Positions 56,570 to 64,000 of a stretch of 64,000 nt of DNA are shown in pieces; position 1 is the first letter of the stretch; every line of letters starts with the position of its first letter. The notes beneath the pieces are model-generated. The model saw only the letters and a list, made by a program, of their open reading frames with translations. It did no database searches and was not told where the DNA came from. Made by a program: the position numbers and the translations under genes. The stretch comes from Trichobilharzia szidati (Eukaryota > Platyhelminthes > Trematoda > Strigeidida > Schistosomatidae). The stretch spans positions 13,340,804-13,404,803 of the forward strand of contig OX235277.1 in NCBI GenBank assembly GCA_944472155.2, written 5' to 3'.

Positions 56570-57803
56570 TTTTTATTCACTACTCTGTCACCTCAACATC
56601 CAGCAGACAGTCGTCCACTTCTATCACTGTGTACTTTATTCATCACACTAATTTCTCGTTGTTCAGTCGACTTCGTTGGTCAAGATCACTTATTTCTCCA
56701 ACATTTAAATCCATTCTAAGAAGATCTGATTACTTTGGATCGGTGATGAATTGGTTTATTCTAATTCAATAATATGTAGCGAAAATATTCATTCAGACAT
56801 CTATAAAACACAAAATGATTGAGCAAAGAATATCGTTTTCGATAATTTCCTCTACTGGCTCCACAATTATATGTATATGTTTATATACATAGGATATTCT
56901 AGATTGATATTCAATAATAGTATTAATGTATTTTAAATATTATCGATTTGTCAATTAAGATCATTGGAAATACAGTTCATTAAAGATGCTTAAATTATTT
57001 TAATAACATTATTGTCACATTTATAGGCTCGTTTCATTCACTAATCTACGTTACTTCTGTCTACAGGCTCTTCACAACTGCCTGAGGGATACTTCATCGC
57101 CACGCTTTAACTTAAAATTAAAACTAAAATACTGCTCAATGCGCAGTAGACTTCAGTGGTTATACGACTGTGTAAATATTTCAAGCTAGAAGCTTGAAGT
57201 TTCTGTAGCAATGGTGTTTATTTTTACGGGATGGAGTTGCTAGCCTCATGACCAACCTTCCCTTCTTACCAGGCTTATTACTGGTTTGGTAAGGTTAGTG
57301 AGTGCGTCTGTGGCCGTGCATCGAACCCCGAAACACATACGTGGTTGGCAAGCACTGTGTGTATATTTATACTTGATATTTTACTGTGTATATTTATAGT
57401 CTTGTAAATGTGAATCAAACATAACTTTCACAAATAACCTAGTATACGCCGATACACAAAAGACGCTAGAGTGCGAATTTCGATTTACAGCTGGCTTCAA
57501 TGGAAGGCCAACAGTAAATTTCCTTCAGAGTAACCCATTTTGTACTTCGTGAGGATAAATTCAACCATCCTCATCACTGATTGCATGTGAAATTCCAGTC
57601 CCTCAACATCAATCTTCGACATCAAAATCTAAAGCACGACATCCTTTTTAACTTTCATATGACTAACCTTGAGATATTCAATTCAATATGTTTTCCATAA
57701 AGTTCACGTAATCTTCACTGTGATGAAGAGACTAAAGAGACTGCATTTTAGTCCACAAACCCGAATCCTTCAAGAAAGCAATCAAAGACGATGATGAAAA
57801 GAT
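56570..57803. repeat. Macro-unit segment with shared SINE-C
   Basis: 56620-56790 resembles 26.57-26.72 kb. 56.99-57.80 kb matches 42.48-43.39 kb. SINE-C (minus) at 57180-57350 lies at the same position as in blocks S. Confidence 0.7.
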
Positions 57804-57874
57804 GTATGAGAACATTGCATCGAGGATTTCATCGTAAGCTGGCATCAGTTAGAGAACCACTGGAAAACCTGCGA

Positions 57875-57921
57875 GTAGTGCACAGCTGTTTCGTCCTCGT
57901 TTTTGGACTCTTCAGCAGTAC
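57875..57921 (-). ncRNA. S2 hammerhead with intact core, cleavage base changed
   Basis: GUACUG (57921-57916), core CUGAAGA (57915-57909), helix II GUCC/GGAC, GAAA (57892-57889), palindromic ACAGCUGU. The triplet reads GUG instead of GUC; G at position 17 does not support cleavage. Helix I partner CACUAC pairs at five of six. Confidence 0.75.
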
Positions 57922-58068
57922 GCACCCACCGCCAGGGTTCGAACCAAGGTCGTTCTGGTCACAAGGCAACCTCGTAGACAATTGAGTCACTGGGATCCGA
58001 TACAATGATCCTTTAATTGCAGCTCGACTTGTAACCAGAAGGTCCTGGTTTCGAACCCGAGTGGATGC

Positions 58069-58114
58069 GCACTGATGAAGAGCCCCAAACGAGGACGAAA
58101 CAGCTGTGTAGTAC
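58069..58114 (+). ncRNA. S2 hammerhead, plus arm, decayed
   Basis: GCACTG then ATGAAGA (C3 changed to A), CCCC/GAGGAC helix II region, GAAA at 58097-58100, palindromic ACAGCTGT, triplet GTG, TAGTAC. Probably inactive. Confidence 0.6.
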
Positions 58115-58222
58115 TCCCAGGTTTTCCAGTGGTTCTCTAACTGATGTTGGCTGCTAATGAAATCCTCCATGCAATCAAACAAAAGTCCTTACAAAACCAA
58201 TACTTGAAAAGTATGAGAACAT

Positions 58223-58784
58223 CATCACTTACATCAGCACACACCTCACAAGTGAATCTTCCACTTATCATGTGAATGTAGATGGAATAATACAATGATA
58301 GCTATCAATGTCATAAAAACTATAGAATGCAATGCAAAGCAAAAATCGTATATCATCTCCATGTAGTAGTTTTATTAACCATTTCACAGACATCTCCATC
58401 ACAAGAAAACATTCATGCATTCACGATAAACAAATCCTAATGTATTTTCGAATTCATTAGCTTAGCCACGCCTAAAAATTACCTTATTATTGTTATTGTT
58501 CCTATTATTGTTTATTCATCAAAACATCATGTCAAGCATCATTGCTCTGCGATTCTTCTTATCCACATCATTTCTTGCTTCATCCTGAGAAGTGTGAAAA
58601 CAAAATCGCGTATGTTCAAATGGAAATCAAGATAAAAACAACATGAAAGTATATACCATACAACGAAGTACAGAAATGAAATGGCTCGATGAACTACAAC
58701 AATAATGATAATAGTAAAAGTAACAATGAATTCTGTAAACACAAGACACAAATTCGCATTGTTTACGCTCCTCTCTCTAAAGAT
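58223..58784. repeat. L4 and L1 without RTE-B (uninterrupted site)
   Basis: L4 (58210-58285) is followed after GATAGCTATCAA (58297-58308) directly by the sequence that lies beyond RTE-B at 44.29 kb, then by L1 (58590-58785). Confidence 0.8.
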
Positions 58785-59905
58785 AAGATGCGAAAGTTTT
58801 ATCTCGACTTCTGTGCACATTCATCACAAATCAAAAAATGATACGAGGAAGGAGTGTCTTCGAATATTCTTGATAAGACTTTCTCAACTCGAATATAAAT
58901 TAATTAATTGATTAATTGTGTGAGAAACTGAGAAATTGTTTTCACATCTATCTATCTATCTATGGTAATCAGTATCTCCTGGTGATGATAGAACACGCTG
59001 CGTGATGGACAGATACCTTCGTGATCCTGGATCAACGCGCGTTAAATGTAAGGGAAACAGTAGTTCCACAAGTAGTTGCAGACCACTGTGCACCAAGGAA
59101 GATACTGACAGATCACAGTCCTTGCTTTGTAACTGAAGAATGCACAACCTGTTTGCCACTGCTGAGTAACAGGTAAATCAGAACAAAACCATACCTTCCA
59201 AAACGAATGGTTTGACTGGCAGAGACAACCATACAAAAAAGGAGTGACTCTCCTCTAAGGGGACGGGGTAACTGAGGAACAATGCGGCCATTGATTCTTC
59301 TAGTCCATCTTGCGTCCAACCAGGGACGACAGGGAATTCAACATTCTAGCTGATGTATGAGAGGAAACCACGACTAGCAATACACAGCCCGACTGTTCCA
59401 TTCACCAAGACTGCAGTATGACAAGAATGGGAATGGAGCGGAAAGAAGCTCATGGAACATAAACCGTAAACAGGATATGAGTACCGCCAAATGTGAGCAG
59501 AGAGGAAAGATGAAATGCACAACGGTTGAATTAGATGATCAATTCAAGTCGAGACGAAGAAAGTAGACGATGAGATGCGGGCCAGGTTCAGGGAAACCCC
59601 TTCCGTAGTGGGAAGAAGCATACACTGTCAACAAGAGACGTGGTAACATTTGTACCATCAAAAGTTAGGAAAAAGGAAACACGTTAAAATCAGCCGACCG
59701 CAGAAGTGCATGCAGGGGGATAAGAAAGCCGGGACCAAGACGACAACGATAGATAACATCTTAATAAAGATAAGATGCGAAGTTGTTATTTCACCTCCTG
59801 TGCACATTCATCACAAATCAACAAATCATGACTAATTAGACAACTAATGACAGCAACAGAAGTATTCCGATACGAGGAAAGCGTGTCTTCGAATATTTTT
59901 GATGA
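58785..59905 (+). mobile_element. Gypsy-type pol end between direct repeats, copy 2
   Basis: Integrase relic with ETVVPQVVADHCAPRKILTD then HSPCFVTEE (about 59055-59140) and RTKPYLPKRMV, with the same two stops as copy 1. Flanking repeat halves at 58785-58950 and 59768-59905. A TCTA tetranucleotide run at 58947-58963 replaces GTATTTATCA of copy 1. Confidence 0.7.
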
Positions 59906-59929
59906 TACTGTCTGTCAGAATTAAAGTAG

Positions 59930-60289
59930 AAAAGAGTAGAATCAAATGATGTGAAGTGAATAGCACATTCTCTATTGTAGGTGGTTGTCATTTTACTGTT
60001 ATCTTCTGCCTACTTGTAAGAATTTCAGTAGTGCAATATAGATTTTTCAATGTTTTCGAACACTCACGCATACATATTGATTTTACGGCGGTCTTCTAGT
60101 TGGTGAATACATTTCCTTCAACTTATTCATCTTCCTTCGATAAGCTTCCTCACCGTAGCCCTCATTGCATAGTTTTATTTTGTTTGTTTCACTCTCAACA
60201 GATCATATAAAATATGCGGTCCTATATATGGACGATACTTCATCCGTCGTATTAGTTCTTTATTCAAAACGAATTTATTTTGATTTTTC
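59930..60289. repeat. Block R, third copy (partial)
   Basis: Matches 40310-40681 and 54080-54420. The junction with the previous element is at about 59913-59930. Confidence 0.75.
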
Positions 60290-60659
60290 TAATTATTCCC
60301 TTGGGTTCCTAGTGGAACTTGGGGCTTCAACGACACATCCACACTTTTCTTTACTTTTTGAAATCCTCTCCAGCCGGCTAGCTCCACAACTGCCCATAAC
60401 CTCTAATCTTCTGCTCCTCCTCACACGACGACCTCCTCCATGTCACCCTAGGACAACCCACTGGTCTCTTCCCGTTAGGGTTCCACTCAAGCAATGGCCT
60501 GCATTATGTGTAATGTCATTCGACGGACCCCTCAAAGTATCCCCAACTGATCCATCTCCGTCTTCTCTATGTCATCCTAGAGTCCTGTTGTCTGTGGCTG
60601 CTTCCTCTGCCAGCTTGTTGGTTTCCGCCTGCAATTCTTCAAGTTTGTGTGAGCGTATA
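60290..60659 (-). pseudogene. RTE-B 3' end, minus
   Basis: The 3' end on the minus strand is GAAGCCCCAAGTTCCACTAG then GAACCCAAGGGAAT (60330-60295), with the WNPNGKRP-like region near 60480. The upper part (60575-60650) matches the linker region near 44.2 kb, so an internal deletion is present. Confidence 0.75.
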
Positions 60660-61212
60660 TATACATCCACCAATCAACTTCTAGTTACATGACCAGAAAT
60701 CGTCGGAGCATCTACACAAAAGCCAACATGTCAACCTGAGACCGAACACTTCGGTTCAATCAATCGACAGGGTAAATCTAAAATTCAATTAAGTAATTAA
60801 TATGACCCGTTGCACAAGAGGTGGTGACTCTCGTGGCCCAAGTAGTTTGGTGGATAACGCTTTGGAGTTTGAAACTATGGGCACTGGGTTCGAGCCCTAG
60901 TGGGAAAGTTATTATGGTTGTAATTATTAAGTCTGACAACTTTAATGTTCATTTATGAAAATTTAACGCCTCCTTATGAAGACAAGTAAATACGTGAAAC
61001 GACTCAACAAACCTTGACTGGCTTTCCTTATTTAGTTTACTCAAATGTACTTAGAGTAAAGAACTTCAACGTATATAGAGACCTGTACACTACCCCCATT
61101 ATATAGACACACAGCATCAGTTAGCTAAAATCTCTGCATCTGTATACTTCTAACTGTCAATCATATCCGAAATAGTTAGAATCAGTTCCATTAAATCTAA
61201 ATTTATGTGTTC
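60660..61212 (+). repeat. SMα-like SINE block S1, third copy
   Basis: Tail (60666-60800) joined to a tRNA-like head with B box GGTTCGAGCCC (60888-60898), followed by the 300-bp extension that also occurs reversed at 2958-3262. The hammerhead-bearing start is truncated. Confidence 0.8.
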
Positions 61213-61350
61213 AGATGAAGAGCCCCAAACGAGGACGAAACAGCCGTCCAGTACTCTCAGGTTTTCCAGTGGTTCTCTAACTGATGTCAGCTCATGATAT
61301 AATCCTCCATGCAATCAAATAAAGTCCCTACAAAATCAATACGTTAAGAG
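61211..61350 (+). repeat. Right arm of an S2 dimer, truncated
   Basis: CAGATGAAGAGCCCC, GAGGAC-GAAA, CAGCCGTC (cleavage C at 61248) and CAGTAC, then the complete tail and ATGAGAACATCATCACTT. It corresponds to the plus arm at 58069-58222 and was copied with its surroundings; its left part is replaced by the S1 block. Confidence 0.75.
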
Positions 61351-61929
61351 AATGAGAACATCATCACTTAAATCAGCCCACATCTCAAAAGTGAATCTTC
61401 CAATTTTCATGTGGATGTAGATGCAAGAATACAACGATGGCTATCAATCCCATGAAAACCAAAGAATGCAATACAAAGCAAAAGTCGTATATCTTCTCCA
61501 TATAGTAGTACTAGTAGGTTTAATAACCATTTCACAGACATCTCCATCACAAGAAAACATTCATGCATTCACGATAAACAAATCCTAATGTATTTTCGAA
61601 TTCATTAGCTTAGCCACGCCTAAAAATTACCTTATTATTGTTATTGTTCCTATTATTGTTTATTCATCAAAACATCATGTCAAGCATCATTGCTCTGCGA
61701 TTCTTCTTATCCACATCATATCTTGCTTCATCCTGAGAATTGTGAAAACAAAATCTCATATGTTCAAATAGAAATCAAGATAAAAACAACATGAAAGTAT
61801 ATACCATACAACGAAGTAGAACAACGAACTGCCTGGATAAACTCCAAAATAAATAATGCTAATAATAGTAACAACACATTCTGCAAACAAAAGACACAAA
61901 TTTGCACTGTTTACACCCTTCTCTCTAAA
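61351..61929. repeat. L4 and L1, last unit
   Basis: L4 at 61350-61425, uninterrupted RTE-B site GATGGCTATCAATCCC at about 61436, L1 at 61740-61925. No gene. Confidence 0.75.
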
Positions 61930-63115
61930 GATTAGATGCGGAAAATTTATCTCGACTTCTGTGCACATTCATCACAAATCAAAAAATGATACGAGGAAGG
62001 AGTGTCTTCGAATATTCTTGATAAGACTTTCTCAACTCGAATATAAATTAATTAATTGATTAATTGTGTGAGAAACTGAGAAATTGTTTTCACATCTATC
62101 TATCTATCTATGGCAATCAGTACCTCCTAGTGATGATGGAACACGCTATGTGATGGACAGATGCCGTCGTGATCTCGGATCAACGCGCGTGACCTGTGAC
62201 GGAAACAGTAGTCCGACAAATCGTTGCAGACCACGGTGTACCACGGACAATACTGACAGTTCACAGTCCTTTCTTTGTAACATAAGAATGCACAACCTGT
62301 TTGCAACTGCTGAGTAACAGGTAAATCAGAACAAAACCATACCTTCCAAAACGAATGGTTTGACTGACGGAGATTACCATACACTAAAGGAGTTACTGGC
62401 CTCTAAGGGGGAGTAATTGAGGAACAAATCTTCCATTGATTCTACTAGTGCATCTTGCGTCCAACAGGGACGACAGGGAATTCACCATTCTAGCTGGTGT
62501 GTGAGAAGGAACCACGACTAGCAATACACAACACGACTGTTCCCTTTACCAAGACTGCAGTATGACAAGAATGGTAACGGAGTGGAAAGAAGCCTATGGA
62601 ATGTAATCCGTAAACAGGATATGAGTACCACCAAATGTGAGCAGACAGGATAGATGAAATTCACAAGGGTTGAATTAGACGATCAATTAAAGTGGAGACG
62701 AAGGAAGTACACTATAAGATGCGAGCCAGGTTCACGGAATCCCATTCCGCAGTGGGAAGAATCATAAACTGTCAACAACAGACGTGGTCCCATTTGTACC
62801 ATCAAAAGACAGGAAGAAAGAAACGCCTTAAAATCAGCCAACCACAGAAATGGATGTAGTGAGATAAGAAAGCCGGGACCTAGACAACAACGATAGGTCA
62901 CATCTCCAATAAAATAAGATGCGAAATTGCTATTTCGACTTCTGTGCACGCCCATAACAAATCAAAAAATGATGACTAATTAGACAACTAATGACAGCAA
63001 CAGAAGTATTCCGATACGAGGAAAGAGTGTCTTCGAATATTCTTGATGATACTTTCTCAACTCGAATATGAATTAATTAGTTAATTGTGTGAGAAACTGG
63101 GAAATTGTGTTCACA
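61930..63115 (+). mobile_element. Gypsy-type pol end between direct repeats, copy 3
   Basis: ETVVRQIVADHGVPRTILTV then HSPFFVT, RTKPYLPKRMV and LTE at about 62200-62365, with the two shared stops plus one of its own. The Asp of the TD motif is changed to Val. Flanking repeats at 61930-62098 and 62925-63115. Confidence 0.7.
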
Positions 63116-63540
63116 TTTCAATGAACATGAGTTGAATATTAACAGTAGTAAATTCAGTCCATAGAACATTCACGAGTTTCCATAGTTTATAGTCATCTGT
63201 CTGTAGATTAGATGAGAAAGAGGGATTTCCTGTCTCGTCCATGTACACATCATCAAAACAAACAGAGATAATTAATTTTGACTATTAGTGACGAAAATGG
63301 AAGTACTTGGATAGGTAGTAATAAGCTCTTCGAACACAGTCGTGACGACAGACACTGTGTTAACGAATTCATCTAATGAATGTAGGTTCGATTTCTTCTG
63401 ATGGTATATGGTGGGTTGAGAATCCGTCTAAAGTGCACGGACGTATTATTTACACATGGAATTGAATAACACCTTTAATATCTGAAATGTCAGAGTATCA
63501 TGGCCATACATACATACATACATACAACAAAGCGAATTCA
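63116..63540. repeat. Landmark L2 and start of block Q
   Basis: 63116-63400 matches 45.99-46.29 kb; 63400-63500 matches the segment near 38.86-38.95 kb. A CATA microsatellite lies at 63508-63528. Confidence 0.65.
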
Positions 63541-64000
63541 CTTCACCAAATCACCACATCGACGTTATACTCCCTACCCTATTGCCACTTTTTATTCAAT
63601 AAGGAACTATATAGACAAATCGATGGTGTGGCAATGGAATCACCACTAGGACCAATTCTAGCCGACATTTTTCTTGCGAAACTGGAAAATGGGCTTTTGA
63701 AGGATGTTATTGATGAACTTGAATTCTGTTATCGGTACATGGATGATACATTTTTGATTATGAAAAATGAGGAGGAAGAAAAGAACATCCTGGATAAATT
63801 TAACGAGGTTCATCCTGCAATAAATTTTACTATTGAGAAAGAAAAAGACTCTAGTATTTCATTTCTAGACGTATTTATGACCAGAAAAGGGGGTTGTGCA
63901 ATAAGAAGAAGTGTATATAGAAAACCTACATCAACGGGTCAGTATACTCACTTTCACAGGAGTAAAAGATAAACCGCCTAATTCGCCTCTCCCATGTGTA
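63541..64000 (+). pseudogene. PLE reverse transcriptase core with internal deletion, runs off the window
   Basis: RQIDGVAMESPLGPILADIF (motif with SPLGP, about 63615-63675), FCYRYMDDTFLIMKNE (catalytic YMDD intact, about 63723-63772), ILDKFNEVHPAINFTIEKEK, SFLDVFMTRKGG, RRSVYRKPTSTGQYTHF. After about 63957 the sequence jumps to one matching KDNLPKFASSMC just before GIY-YIG in the 4.8-5.9 kb copy, so roughly 340 bp of linker are deleted and the frame ends at 63972. The RT part is the best preserved PLE sequence in the window; the nuclease should follow beyond 64000. Confidence 0.85.

Larger units (their letters stand above)
57804..58222. repeat. Inverted dimer of S2 SINEs with perfect 12-bp target duplication
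   Basis: GTATGAGAACAT occurs at 57804-57815 and 58211-58222 around a 395-bp insert. The minus arm (57816 to about 58002) has tail, hammerhead, B box and head. The plus arm (about 58005-58210) has a shortened head, B box, hammerhead and the complete 3' tail ending ACTTGAAAA. Uninterrupted sites are at 43.39 and 49.94 kb. Confidence 0.9.

Noticed and set aside
57829..58182. 117-codon open frame on the minus strand
   Set aside because: It lies wholly inside the inverted S2 SINE pair and arises from SINE sequence.
60165..60692. 175-codon open frame on the plus strand
   Set aside because: It runs antisense through an RTE-B 3' end and block R, with no domain.
22352..63500. CRISPR array or bacterial-type repeats
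   Set aside because: The repeats are long, diverged and eukaryotic TE-rich; there is no short regular repeat-spacer pattern.

Overview
The window looks like repeat-dense intergenic or heterochromatic DNA of a schistosome-type flatworm (Trematoda). This rests on the AT-rich base composition, the absence of any recognisable host gene or exon, tRNA-derived SINEs that carry hammerhead ribozymes (the SMα type known from schistosomes), Penelope-like elements (PLEs) with a GIY-YIG domain, RTE-type LINEs, CR1-like LINE ends and Gypsy-type LTR remnants. The species cannot be fixed from the sequence alone. Every reading frame I can assign belongs to a transposable element and nearly all are broken. The best-preserved are a CR1-like RT C-terminus (19934-20740, minus) and a PLE RT core at the right edge (63541-63960, plus).

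Layout. 1-21 kb is a mosaic of single insertions: a Gypsy gag relic (750-1333), an inverted pair of hammerhead SINEs (1602-2132), an inverted SMα-like block (2958-4010), two solo LTRs in opposite orientation, each with a 4-bp target duplication (4015-4316 and 6730-7357, the second carrying a nested inverted SINE pair), PLE relics (4840-5860, 7480-7700, 9315-9620, 13317-14512, 16370-16760), several 5'-truncated copies of one RTE family (called RTE-B here), and a CR1 head-to-head pair (19561-20945). From about 21.3 kb there is a second RTE family (RTE-A, SR2-like).

From about 22.35 kb to the end the sequence is an array of diverged large units. Two units of about 7 kb lie in tandem (22352-29359 and 29360-35640). 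Related but rearranged blocks follow at 37.6-40.7, 40.9-46.3, 47.5-54.4, 56.6-59.9 and 61.3-63.5 kb. Two landmark sequences recur seven times each. Insertions present in some units and absent in others give a relative order of events.

Four SINE families are named here for convenience. S1 is SMα-like (2958-4010, 60660-61212). S2 has a head of the type CCCAGTGGCTGAATGG plus a hammerhead. S3 is at 1602-2132 and carries a fully paired hammerhead on the minus strand. SINE-C is tRNA-derived without a hammerhead, and its 3' end matches the last codons of the RTE ORF. The most interesting signal is that hammerhead SINEs of families S2 and S3 occur as inverted dimers flanked by one target-site duplication per dimer. 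Each dimer therefore appears to have inserted as a single unit. One PLE here (13317-14512) has the same inverted topology, which fits, but does not prove, mobilisation by PLE machinery.
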